Shown: positions 1 to 6,563, counted from the stretch's first letter. The stretch is DNA of 6,670 nucleotides from Bdellovibrionales bacterium (GCA_020434375.1 JAGRAY010000095.1:1-6670), one strand, 5' to 3'. The notes: generated by a model from the sequence alone, not told the origin. Translations and numbers: made by a program.

Positions 1-29
1 CCGGTTTTCGATAAAGTCGCCATATTCAT
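1..29 (-). CDS. 5' end of a downstream gene, possibly IHF alpha (truncated by window edge)
   Basis: After the pheT stop there are 18 bases, then an ATG (27-29) opening a frame that stays open to the window edge and reads MNMATLSKT. A TAG lies directly upstream in frame (30-32), so translation must start here or at the second ATG (21-23). No clear Shine-Dalgarno is visible. In E. coli and several proteobacteria the gene after pheT is ihfA, whose product begins MALTKAEM; the MATLSK stretch resembles that start. This is inference from nine residues plus gene order. It could equally be an unrelated small ORF or another gene, so no symbol is given. Confidence 0.4.
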
Positions 30-47
30 CTATACTATCGAAATATT

Positions 48-2420
48 TCAAGATCGCAATTGTGCATCAAATGTCTTTGAAATTTTCTTGATAATATCGT
101 CCATCGCACGATTAATGTCTTGATCCGTTAAGGTTTTTTCCAAACTTCCAAAGATCACAGAAAATGCTAGGCTCTTCTTCCCACTTGTAAAACCTTTTCC
201 CTGATAGACATCAAACACGCGAACCTCTTGAAGTATAGCGATTTTCATTTTTCTAATTTCTTCTACTATATTTGCTGCAAACACTTTCTGATCAACCACA
301 AATGCGACATCTCTTTCTGAGGTAGGAAATGATGAATAAGGCTTAAATAGATTTATCACATTCAACTCTGGCCTCAAATCTGTGACATCTAATTCTCCTA
401 CAAAGACATTTGAAAGGTCAAATTGCTTTAATAGTTCTGGATGAAGTCCACCTAGATACCCCACAATCTGATTTTTATAATTCACAGTTAATGCTATTCC
501 CGGATGATAATAGGCCGGAACCTCATCTCCAACTTTAAAGCTAAGTCTTAGATTATACTTTGCGGAAAACGCCTCTATGGCGCCTTTGATATCGTAGTAG
601 TCTAATTGACGTGACTGCTGATTCCAAGTCGACAGTGTTGAACCAGCCACAAGCATCGTAACACACTGCCTTTCAAAGCACGGCATCTGATCTGCGATTG
701 AAAGTTCGTTTTGAACGTAAGTTGGTGCAGCTTCAAAAAGCTTAATTCCCTTAACCTGTCTCGAGCGATTGATCTTCCAACTATCAATCAAATGAGGCAC
801 TAACGACATTCGCATTTCATCCATTTCACTTGTAATACCGTTAACAATTTTAATTGGCTTACCACCCTTACCAAAAGATGCGTTCCACTGCTTTGATACA
901 AAACTGTAGGATCGTGTTTCATGAAAGCCTATCGATGAAAAAAATTTTTTTATTCCTCCAATACTTTCAAACTGGGTGTGTTTTTGAGGTACGGAAACCA
1001 GGCTTGGAACGATAGCGCTAAAATTGTTATAACCATGAAGTCGCGCAATTTCTTCTACCAAATCTACTTCTCGTGTCACATCTGGGCGCCTAAAGGGGAC
1101 ATCAACCGAGTAATCTTCTTCCATTTTTTCAAGGGAAAATCCCAACCTCGTTAAATAATCTCCAGCATTTTTTATGTCTTGGCCAAGATATCTAACAATC
1201 GTTCCTTTTCTTAGTCGAATTTTGTTTGATTTAAAAGATCCTTTATCAGCGTCATATTCCGCAATGGATCTCGCCTGAGCGTATTCTTCCAAAAGCTCTC
1301 GTGTTCTTGAGGACGCCGACCATGCAGCAGATGGATCCACAAACCTCTCAAATCTATGAGAAGACTCCGTGTGAATATTTAAGCGTTTCGCTGTTCTTCG
1401 CACGAGACTTGGTGAAAAATGCGCGCTCTCCAGGTAAATTGCTTTTGTATCTGTACTTACAGCTGTCCTCTTGCCACCAATAACTCCAGCTATACCAATT
1501 GGACCTTGTTGATCTGCAATAATAAGATCTTCTGGCGTAAGCTCGCGTTCGACGTCATCCAGACACAAAAGCGTTTCATGTTCGTTTGCTCTCCGAACCT
1601 CTATGGCGCCCACCACTTTTTCAGCGTCGAAAGCATGCTGTGGCTGACCTCGTTCGATCATGACGTAGTTTGTAAAATCAACGACATTGAGGATTGGACG
1701 TATACCAACAGCTGTAAGCCTCTGTGTTATCATGGTAGGCGATTCTGAAACTTCGATAGAATCAAAATGTTGAATCGTGTATCTCGGACATCCCTCAGGA
1801 TCCTTTACACTTACATTTAACGCCCCTCTCGGTATAGCCTTTGCTCCTGACGACGGAATTTTTGTGGGTAATTCAAAAATTGCAGCAACTTCTTGAGCCA
1901 CACCAATAATACTCAAACAATCTCCACGATTTGGCGTAAGTTCTAAAACCAAAACAGAGTCTTCTTTTTTAAGGTACTTCGCAAGATTTTGTCCGACTGG
2001 ACTTTCTTTTGGAAGGATCCATATACCCTCTGAAGAATGTTCCAAACCTAACTCTTCCTTTGAGCACAACATTCCAAAAGAAGCCACACCTCGAATTTTC
2101 GACTTTTCTATTTTCAAACCATTTGGCAATACAGCCCCAATTTTTGCGAGAGCTACATGATCACCATTTTGAAAATTCTTTGCCCCGCAAACAATATCAA
2201 ACGTTTGCTCTCCGTCGGTTACTTTACACAAACTGAGTCGATCTGCGTTAGGATGTTTTGAAAATTCAACTATTTCAGCGACCCAAACATCTTTAATTCC
2301 CTCGTCTTGTCGTTCAATATCTGAAACTTCAATGCCATGCATTGTCAACGCCTCAGCCAACTCCTCAGCTTTTGGTGTTGTCGATAAAAATTCATTCAAC
2401 CAAGATATAGGTATTCTCAT
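48..2420 (-). CDS. pheT: Phenylalanine--tRNA ligase, beta subunit
   Basis: This is the large subunit of the alpha2-beta2 cytosolic PheRS, which joins phenylalanine to tRNA-Phe. The beta chain binds tRNA and removes mischarged tyrosine. The protein has 790 residues, close to the usual ~795 of the long bacterial form. Visible domains in order: an N-terminal start typical of the family (RIPISWLNEF); an EMAP/OB-type tRNA-binding domain at about 39-150 (HPNADRL, then GVASFGMLCS); the B3/B4 editing domain at about 205-375, with GQPQHAFD (His262) and YLESAHF (Glu331), which match the conserved editing-pocket segments; B5 at about 400-468 (RRPDVTREVDLVEEIAR just before its end); a catalytic-like core at about 480-680; and the FDX-ACB anticodon-binding domain at about 694-790 (FPTSERDVAFVVD). 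It starts at ATG, 8 bases after pheS, behind only a weak GGAAAG-like ribosome site inside the pheS end, so coupling to pheS is likely. Nothing is missing or broken. Confidence 0.98.
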   Translation of the reverse strand: MRIPISWLNEFLSTTPKAEELAEALTMHGIEVSDIERQDEGIKDVWVAEIVEFSKHPNADRLSLCKVTDGEQTFDIVCGAKNFQNGDHVALAKIGAVLPNGLKIEKSKIRGVASFGMLCSKEELGLEHSSEGIWILPKESPVGQNLAKYLKKEDSVLVLELTPNRGDCLSIIGVAQEVAAIFELPTKIPSSGAKAIPRGALNVSVKDPEGCPRYTIQHFDSIEVSESPTMITQRLTAVGIRPILNVVDFTNYVMIERGQPQHAFDAEKVVGAIEVRRANEHETLLCLDDVERELTPEDLIIADQQGPIGIAGVIGGKRTAVSTDTKAIYLESAHFSPSLVRRTAKRLNIHTESSHRFERFVDPSAAWSASSRTRELLEEYAQARSIAEYDADKGSFKSNKIRLRKGTIVRYLGQDIKNAGDYLTRLGFSLEKMEEDYSVDVPFRRPDVTREVDLVEEIARLHGYNNFSAIVPSLVSVPQKHTQFESIGGIKKFFSSIGFHETRSYSFVSKQWNASFGKGGKPIKIVNGITSEMDEMRMSLVPHLIDSWKINRSRQVKGIKLFEAAPTYVQNELSIADQMPCFERQCVTMLVAGSTLSTWNQQSRQLDYYDIKGAIEAFSAKYNLRLSFKVGDEVPAYYHPGIALTVNYKNQIVGYLGGLHPELLKQFDLSNVFVGELDVTDLRPELNVINLFKPYSSFPTSERDVAFVVDQKVFAANIVEEIRKMKIAILQEVRVFDVYQGKGFTSGKKSLAFSVIFGSLEKTLTDQDINRAMDDIIKKISKTFDAQLRS

Positions 2421-2428
2421 CGAGTTTT

Positions 2429-3451
2429 TTACTTTCCGAATTGTTTTAAAAAACGAATATCATTTTCATAAAACAGTCTCATGTCATTCACTTGATGCAA
2501 GAGCATTGCAATACGCTCCACACCCATTCCAAATGCAAATCCTGATATTTTATCGGGATCGTATGGGTTTTCTTCACCACGATCTTTCCATTTTTTACCG
2601 ACGTTTTCAAACACATTGGGATCAACCATTCCACAACCCATGATTTCTAACCAACCATCTGGCCCCATAATGTCAACCTCGGCACTGGGTTCGGTAAACG
2701 GGAAAAAACTTGGTCGAAATCTGACCTTCGTGTCTTTTCCAAAAATATTAGCGATAAATGCTTCGACAGTTCCCTTAAAGTGCTGAAAGTGTATGTCAGG
2801 TCCCACGCAAAGTCCTTCGACTTGATGAAAAATCGGTGAATGAGTCGCATCAATATCGTCGCATCGATATACTTTGCCGGGTGAGACTATGCGTATTGGT
2901 GGTGCCTTTTGCTCCATTGTACGAATCTGAACGGTAGAAGTATGTGTCCTAAGAAGTAAATCACCTTCAACAAAAAAGGTATCTTGCATATCTCGTGCTG
3001 GATGATCTCGTGGAAAATTCAAAGCCTCAAAATTATAGTAGTCGGTCTCTACTTCTGGCCCTTCAGCTACAGAAAATCCCATCGATTGAAAAACATCAAT
3101 AATCATTTTTTCGGTCTGTGTTAGTGGATGAATTGTTCCTACATTTTGGGGCCGACCCGGTAGGGTAATGTCTATCGTAGACTCAGAAAGAGCTTTTTTA
3201 CTTTCCTTCTCTTTAAGTATATTTTCTTTTTCCAAAAGCTTGTTTTCAATATGACTCTTGAGATCGTTTATTTTCTTACCTACCTCTTTCCGTTTTGAAC
3301 CGTCTAGCGTAGTAAGTTTTTTTAGGAGAAGCGTGATCTTGCCTTTTTTACCCAACAAAGACACCCTGATTTTTTGGAGTGCCTCAAGACTCTTGACTCG
3401 GCTTAGACCAGAAGAAAAACTTTTTTTGATTTCTTGAATCTGCTCGTTCAC
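2429..3451 (-). CDS. pheS: Phenylalanine--tRNA ligase, alpha subunit
   Basis: This is the catalytic subunit of PheRS, a class II synthetase working with the PheT beta chain. It has 340 residues (E. coli 327). Residues 1-90 form the Lys/Glu-rich N-terminal coiled coil that contacts tRNA. The catalytic domain follows: GPEVETDYYNFEALNFP (131-147), LLRTHTSTVQIR (166-177), motif 2 at 195-214 (YRCDDIDATHSP then FHQVEGL), the phenylalanine-pocket segment RPSFFPFTEPSAEVD (246-260), EIMGCGMVDPNV (269-280) and motif 3 GFAFGMGVERIAML (304-317). Ala306 in GFAFG corresponds to the E. coli Ala294 position known to set side-chain size selectivity. The start is GTG at 3451, overlapping the rplT TGA as GTGA. 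No Shine-Dalgarno precedes it and the next in-frame ATG is deep inside the protein, so translation probably depends on ribosomes finishing rplT. No pheM-like leader or attenuator fits before it. Confidence 0.97.
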   Translation of the reverse strand: MNEQIQEIKKSFSSGLSRVKSLEALQKIRVSLLGKKGKITLLLKKLTTLDGSKRKEVGKKINDLKSHIENKLLEKENILKEKESKKALSESTIDITLPGRPQNVGTIHPLTQTEKMIIDVFQSMGFSVAEGPEVETDYYNFEALNFPRDHPARDMQDTFFVEGDLLLRTHTSTVQIRTMEQKAPPIRIVSPGKVYRCDDIDATHSPIFHQVEGLCVGPDIHFQHFKGTVEAFIANIFGKDTKVRFRPSFFPFTEPSAEVDIMGPDGWLEIMGCGMVDPNVFENVGKKWKDRGEENPYDPDKISGFAFGMGVERIAMLLHQVNDMRLFYENDIRFLKQFGK

Positions 3452-3801
3452 GCAGATGCTTTTGCAACTTCAATAACTTTTTCAAAAGCCGTCGGATCTT
3501 CAATGGCCATTTGGGATAAGATTTTTCGATCCATCGTAATACCGGATTTTTTCAATAGAGGTATCAAACGACTATATGTTAATCCATGCGCCCTTGCAGC
3601 CGCATTCACGCGCTGAATCCACAAAGCTCTTAGTTTTCGCTTTTTTTGCTTTCTGCCAACATAAGCATATTTGAGAGATTTTTGGACAGAGATGACTGCA
3701 AGTGTAAAACAGTTCTTTCTTCGACCTCTAAATCCTTCAGCTTTATCTAAAACTCGCTTTCGACGAGCTCTTGCTTTTGTTCCTCTTTTTACTCTAGCCA
3801 T
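3448..3801 (-). CDS. rplT: 50S ribosomal protein L20
   Basis: L20 binds 23S rRNA early in assembly of the large subunit and, in E. coli and Bacillus, also represses its own mRNA. The product has 117 residues (E. coli 118). It shows the family start MARVKRGTKARARRKRVL, the basic helical arm, the family signature around residues 53-70 (KKRKLRALWIQRVNAAAR) and the globular C-terminal domain with LTYSRLI (74-80) and DRKILSQMA (91-99). It starts at ATG, 20 bases after rpmI, behind a good ribosome site. Its stop codon overlaps the start of pheS, so any translational repression of rplT could also lower PheRS alpha synthesis; that last point is inference. Confidence 0.98.
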   Translation of the reverse strand: MARVKRGTKARARRKRVLDKAEGFRGRRKNCFTLAVISVQKSLKYAYVGRKQKKRKLRALWIQRVNAAARAHGLTYSRLIPLLKKSGITMDRKILSQMAIEDPTAFEKVIEVAKASA

Positions 3802-3804
3802 GAC

Positions 3805-3812
3805 TCACCACC
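3805..3812 (-). promoter_or_regulatory. Ribosome binding site of rplT
   Basis: On the coding strand this reads GGTGGTGA, one mismatch from GGAGGTGA, and ends three bases before the rplT ATG. It fills most of the 20-base gap after rpmI. It is the extended type of Shine-Dalgarno and gives L20 its own initiation signal. Confidence 0.65.
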
Positions 3813-3821
3813 CGATCCCGT

Positions 3822-4016
3822 TTAATAGGGCATCATTTCACGGACTTTTTTAGCGTCCGTCTTGTTTAAAAATAAATCTTTTCTTAGTTGTCTTTTTCGC
3901 TTTTGAGGTTTAGACGTCAAAATATGACGTAAGTTTGCTCTTTTGGCCTTAACCTTGCCGGTTTTGGTCTTCGCAAAGCGCTTTGACACACCTTTTCTTG
4001 TTTTTATCTTTGGCAT
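3822..4016 (-). CDS. rpmI: 50S ribosomal protein L35
   Basis: L35 is a small, very basic protein of the large ribosomal subunit. The 64-residue product has the normal length and both family segments: MPKIKTRKGVSKRF with FAKTKTGKVK at the N-terminus and RHILTSKPQKRKRQLR at 30-45. It starts at ATG, only 2 bases after the infC stop, with an AAGGA ribosome site inside the infC end. In E. coli this is the gene on which L20 acts to repress rpmI-rplT. Here the infC-rpmI spacer is almost absent, so any such control site would have to lie within infC coding sequence. Confidence 0.97.
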   Translation of the reverse strand: MPKIKTRKGVSKRFAKTKTGKVKAKRANLRHILTSKPQKRKRQLRKDLFLNKTDAKKVREMMPY

Positions 4017-4018
4017 CT

Positions 4019-4549
4019 TTATTCCTTTTGTTTCTGTGGACCTAGTACCATAATCATGGTCCTTCCTTCAAGTTTTGGATACTGCTCAATTTGAGCTTTT
4101 TTGGTGACGGCCTCTGCAATACGATTCAACATCACTTTGCCAAGATCCGAATGGACAAGTTCACGTCCAAAAAACCGTATGGTTACCTTTACCTTATTAC
4201 CTTCCTCCAAAAACCGCTCAATATGCTTTAACTTAAAGTCGAAATCATGTTGATCTGTTGAAGGGCGAAGTTTTATTTCCTTAACAATAATAACACTTTG
4301 GTTCTTCTTAGCCTCTTGTTCTTTCTTTTTAAGCTGATACTTAAATTTTCCAAAATCCATGATCTTACAGACCGGTGGATCTGCCGTGGGAGAAATTTCA
4401 ATCAAATCGAGATTGTATTTTTCCATCGCGGTTCGAAGGGCTTCATGAGTATCTAATACCCCAAGCTGCTTACCTTCCGGATCTATTACTCTTACTCTTG
4501 GAACACGGATCATTCCATTGACCCGCAGTCGTTTTTCGTTGCCTTTCAC
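4019..4549 (-). CDS. infC: Translation initiation factor IF-3
   Basis: IF3 binds the 30S subunit, prevents premature joining of 50S and checks the start codon and initiator tRNA. The product has 176 residues (E. coli 180). Its N-domain spans about 1-75 (VRVIDPEGKQLGV at 19-31, LIEISPTADPPVCKIMDFGK at 49-68). A Lys-rich linker lies at about 72-85 and the C-domain at about 86-176 (VKEIKLRPSTDQHDFDFKLK at 89-108, GRTMIMVLGP at 162-171). The start is GTG at 4549, because a TAG sits directly upstream in frame and the next ATG (residue 13) would cut off the conserved RVNGMIR segment. The GTG overlaps the thrS TGA as GTGA. In E. coli infC starts with the rare AUU and is repressed by IF3 for that reason; the start here is an ordinary GTG, so that form of self-control is not indicated. 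Confidence 0.97.
   Translation of the reverse strand: MKGNEKRLRVNGMIRVPRVRVIDPEGKQLGVLDTHEALRTAMEKYNLDLIEISPTADPPVCKIMDFGKFKYQLKKKEQEAKKNQSVIIVKEIKLRPSTDQHDFDFKLKHIERFLEEGNKVKVTIRFFGRELVHSDLGKVMLNRIAEAVTKKAQIEQYPKLEGRTMIMVLGPQKQKE
4023..4027 (-). promoter_or_regulatory. Ribosome binding site of rpmI
   Basis: AAGGA on the coding strand, 6 bases before the rpmI ATG. It lies within the last codons of infC, so ribosomes finishing infC pass directly over it. Confidence 0.6.
4038..4062 (-). promoter_or_regulatory. Possible pair of alternative hairpins in the infC end, ahead of rpmI
   Basis: In the mRNA, ACCAT and ATGGT (4047-4060) can form a 5-bp stem with a four-base loop. The outer GGACC and GGTCC (4038-4062) can form a different stem that shares the ACC and GGT bases, so the two exclude each other. 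They lie about ten bases upstream of the rpmI ribosome site, inside codons for the conserved MIMVLGP segment. In E. coli the L20 repression site is in the same general place, but I cannot show that this is one; both stems are short and may be chance. Confidence 0.2.
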
Positions 4550-6492
4550 CTAGTTTTTTTTTCCTCCTCCCAAAATTTTTCTAAAAATGTGTCAAATGAA
4601 ATACTATCCCACTGTTCTCCACTTCGGTGGCGAACGGTTAAAGTTTCAGTAGACACCTCTTCATCTCCAATGACGATCATAAACGGTATTTTTTTGAGTT
4701 GAGCTTCTCTAATTTTAAAGCCCAATTTCTCGTTTCGGTCATCAAACTCTACTCTAACTCCACTTGCCCTTATTTTCTCAAAAATCTGGGCCGCATATGC
4801 TCGATGCTTAGTGGTAATCGGTAAAACTACAGATTGCACCGGAGACAACCAAATTGGGAACGCTCCGACATAATGTTCTACGAGGCACCCAAAAAACCGT
4901 TCTATCGATCCCAACAACGCTCGATGGATCATAATTGGGCGCCGCTTTGTACCATCTTGATCCACGAATTCCAAGTGAAATCGCTCGGGTAGATTAAAAT
5001 CAGCTTGAATCGTCGCACATTGCCAAAAACGCCCTAAAGCATCCTTAATCTTGATATCAATTTTCGGCCCGTAGAACACACCCTCTCCTGGGTCGATCTG
5101 ATAATCCAGTGATTTCCGTTCTAAGGCCTGTTTTAAAGCATTTGTGGCCACTTCCCACTCTTCGTCACTACCTACCGAATCTTTCGGTCTAGTTGATAGA
5201 AAAATCGCGTATTCAGTAAATCCGTAGGTCGCAAACATCGACGTCACAAACGTTAAAACTTCTTCAATTTCGTGATTGAGCTGATCGGGTGTCACGAAGA
5301 GATGAGCGTCATCTTGGGTAAAACCCCTAACCCTCAAAAGTCCGTGGAGAACTCCTGAACGTTCGTATCGATAAACCGTACCCAATTCAGCAAGCTTGAT
5401 GGGCAAGTCTCGATAGCTTCTCAAATGAGACTGATAGATTTGAATGTGAAACGGACAATTCATTGGCTTGATCAAGTAAGGTTGTTCTTCCACATCCATT
5501 GGTGAAAACATATTATCTTTGTAAAAACCCGTGTGACCGGAGGTTTTCCACATAGACTGTTTCGCTAAATGAGGGGAATAGACCAGATCATAACCCGCCC
5601 TCAAGTGTTCTTTCTTCCAATGATCTTCGATCAAATGACGTATCAACGCACCTTTAGGATGCCACAAAATCAGACCTGGTCCCACCTCATCACTAACACT
5701 GAAAAGATCCAGCTCCTTGCCAATTTTTCGATGATCCCTTCGCCGTGCCTCCTCTATGCGATGGAGATAATCTTCTAATTCTTTTTTATTGCGAAACGCT
5801 GTACCATAAATTCTTTGAAGCACGTCTTCTTTTTCATCACCCTTCCAATACGAGGCCGATGATTCTAAAATTTTGATGACTCCAATCTGATCACTTGTCT
5901 GCACATGGGGCCCCCGACAAAGGTCTGTAAACTGAGCATGTTTATAGATTGTAATTTCTTGATCCTCGGGAATATCTGCAATTCGCTTAACCTTCAGCGC
6001 CTCTCCCTGTTTTTTAAAGAATGAAATAGCTTCGTCTCGACTCAGAATAGATCTTTCAAATAGAGCTTTTTCTTTTAAAATATCATTGGCTAATTGCTCA
6101 ACTCGCTTGAGATCTTCAGGGGTAAAGGTACGATTTATTTTAAAATCGTACTGAAATTTTTCGCTATGATCTGTTCGACCTACATCAATTTGTACGTCAG
6201 GCCAAAGACGCTTAACCGCATCTGCCATGATATGTTCAGCAGAGTGTCTAATAACTTCCCCAGCTGCATCATCTTTGAGCGTAACAATTTGAAATTTGCC
6301 ACCTTCTTTTAATGGCATACGCAAGTCAATGAGCCTCTCATTTAACTTAGCAGCTACTGCGGCTCTTTTGAGACCCGAGCCAATAGATTCAGCAATAGCT
6401 AGCGCAGTTGTTCCGACTTTGGCTTGCCGAAACGACCCATCTGGCATTTCAAGATCGATCATCAAAGACTCGTCTTTTGTTGAGGTATTCAT
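4546..6492 (-). CDS. thrS: Threonine--tRNA ligase
   Basis: This class IIa synthetase charges tRNA-Thr and edits Ser-tRNA-Thr. It has 648 residues from the ATG at 6492 (E. coli 642), and this numbering is used here. The TGS domain lies at about 11-72. The N2 editing domain has HSAEH (His83, His87) and CRGPH (Cys192, His196). The catalytic core has NCPFH (zinc ligand Cys346), motif 2 (YRYERSGVLHG then RGFTQDDAH with zinc ligand His397), zinc ligand His523 in MIHRALLGS and motif 3 Arg532 in SIERFF. The anticodon-binding domain runs from about 550 to the end. All editing and zinc residues are present. The start is uncertain. TTG (6495) and ATG (6492) lack a Shine-Dalgarno, and ATG 6492 overlaps the stop of a leader ORF (TGATG). 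The in-frame ATG at 6462 would give MIDLEMPDGS, which lines up with the E. coli start MPVITLPDGS. The end overlaps infC by 4 bases. Confidence 0.97.
   Translation of the reverse strand: MNTSTKDESLMIDLEMPDGSFRQAKVGTTALAIAESIGSGLKRAAVAAKLNERLIDLRMPLKEGGKFQIVTLKDDAAGEVIRHSAEHIMADAVKRLWPDVQIDVGRTDHSEKFQYDFKINRTFTPEDLKRVEQLANDILKEKALFERSILSRDEAISFFKKQGEALKVKRIADIPEDQEITIYKHAQFTDLCRGPHVQTSDQIGVIKILESSASYWKGDEKEDVLQRIYGTAFRNKKELEDYLHRIEEARRRDHRKIGKELDLFSVSDEVGPGLILWHPKGALIRHLIEDHWKKEHLRAGYDLVYSPHLAKQSMWKTSGHTGFYKDNMFSPMDVEEQPYLIKPMNCPFHIQIYQSHLRSYRDLPIKLAELGTVYRYERSGVLHGLLRVRGFTQDDAHLFVTPDQLNHEIEEVLTFVTSMFATYGFTEYAIFLSTRPKDSVGSDEEWEVATNALKQALERKSLDYQIDPGEGVFYGPKIDIKIKDALGRFWQCATIQADFNLPERFHLEFVDQDGTKRRPIMIHRALLGSIERFFGCLVEHYVGAFPIWLSPVQSVVLPITTKHRAYAAQIFEKIRASGVRVEFDDRNEKLGFKIREAQLKKIPFMIVIGDEEVSTETLTVRHRSGEQWDSISFDTFLEKFWEEEKKTR
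4563..4570 (-). promoter_or_regulatory. Shine-Dalgarno-like GGAGGAGG before infC
   Basis: GGAGGAGG on the coding strand encodes part of the Glu-rich ThrRS C-terminus (WEEEKK). It ends 13 bases before the infC GTG, a long spacing that includes nine consecutive A residues. It is the strongest SD-like match in the window and the likely initiation aid for infC, alongside coupling through the GTGA overlap. Confidence 0.5.
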
Positions 6493-6542
6493 CAAAGATA
6501 AAAGCTAACACTACTCATACAAAACCGAAACACCATCAAAGA
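6460..6542 (-). repeat. Three copies of TCTTTGATG around the thrS start
   Basis: On the mRNA strand the nonamer TCTTTGATG occurs exactly at 6534-6542, 6490-6498 and 6460-6468. Each copy ends in an ATG that could start translation: the leader ORF (6536), thrS (6492) and the internal thrS ATG (6462). The first two ATGs are 44 bases apart and the last two 30 bases apart, in frame. The TCTTT part can pair with AAAGG of the leader Shine-Dalgarno if one G-U pair is allowed. Whether it is a bound element, a remnant of duplication or coincidence is open. Confidence 0.45.
6492..6536 (-). CDS. Putative thrS leader ORF, 14 codons, coupled to thrS
   Basis: I do not recognise this as a named gene. It runs from ATG (6534-6536) to TGA (6492-6494) and encodes MVFRFCMSSVSFYL. 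AAGGAG lies 11 bases before the ATG; a TTG one codon earlier (6537-6539) would give a spacing of 8. The TGA shares its A with the thrS ATG (TGATG), a typical arrangement for reinitiation, whereas thrS itself has no Shine-Dalgarno. The peptide has no threonine, so a threonine-codon attenuator of the thr-operon type is not supported. It has three Phe and one Tyr in 14 residues. E. coli PheM is also 14 residues and Phe-rich but lies before pheS, so any relation is speculation. It may only serve to deliver ribosomes to thrS. Confidence 0.45.
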   Translation of the reverse strand: MVFRFCMSSVSFYL

Positions 6543-6543
6543 G

Positions 6544-6563
6544 GCCACTCCTTTTGTCGTGGC
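6544..6563 (-). promoter_or_regulatory. Leader hairpin with the Shine-Dalgarno in its loop
   Basis: GCCAC and GTGGC in the mRNA can form a 5-bp stem closing a ten-base loop, which contains most of the AAGGAG site. It begins 10 bases after the tRNA CCA end. No T-run follows, so it is not a terminator. It could present or modulate the ribosome site; the stem is short, so support is modest. Confidence 0.3.
6548..6553 (-). promoter_or_regulatory. Ribosome binding site of the leader ORF
   Basis: AAGGAG (AAAAGGAG with flanking bases) on the coding strand. It is 11 bases from the leader ATG but 55 bases from the thrS ATG, too far to serve thrS directly. This distance is the main reason to believe the leader ORF is translated. 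Confidence 0.5.

Noticed and set aside
938..951. A7T7 palindrome within pheT
   Set aside because: It simply encodes Lys-Lys-Phe-Phe with AAA and TTT codons in an AT-rich gene. No stem-loop with a GC stem or T-run terminator geometry is present, and the reading frame is intact.
1301..1748. Overlapping plus-strand open frames opposite pheT
   Set aside because: They lie antisense to a strongly conserved protein, have no ribosome sites and no family-like composition; they are shadows of pheT. The same applies to the other plus-strand frames opposite pheS, rplT, thrS and the tRNA.
2647..2853. Minus-strand 68-codon open frame inside pheS
   Set aside because: It is an out-of-frame shadow within the catalytic core of pheS, with no supporting start signal.
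4549..4552. AUU-type rare start of infC as in E. coli
   Set aside because: A TAG lies directly upstream in frame, and the GTG gives the family-like start MKG; no AUU start is possible further upstream.
6492..6536. Threonine-codon attenuator or T-box before thrS
   Set aside because: The leader peptide has no Thr codons, no terminator hairpin with a T-run is present, no T-box consensus is seen, and 81 bases are too few for a T-box leader.
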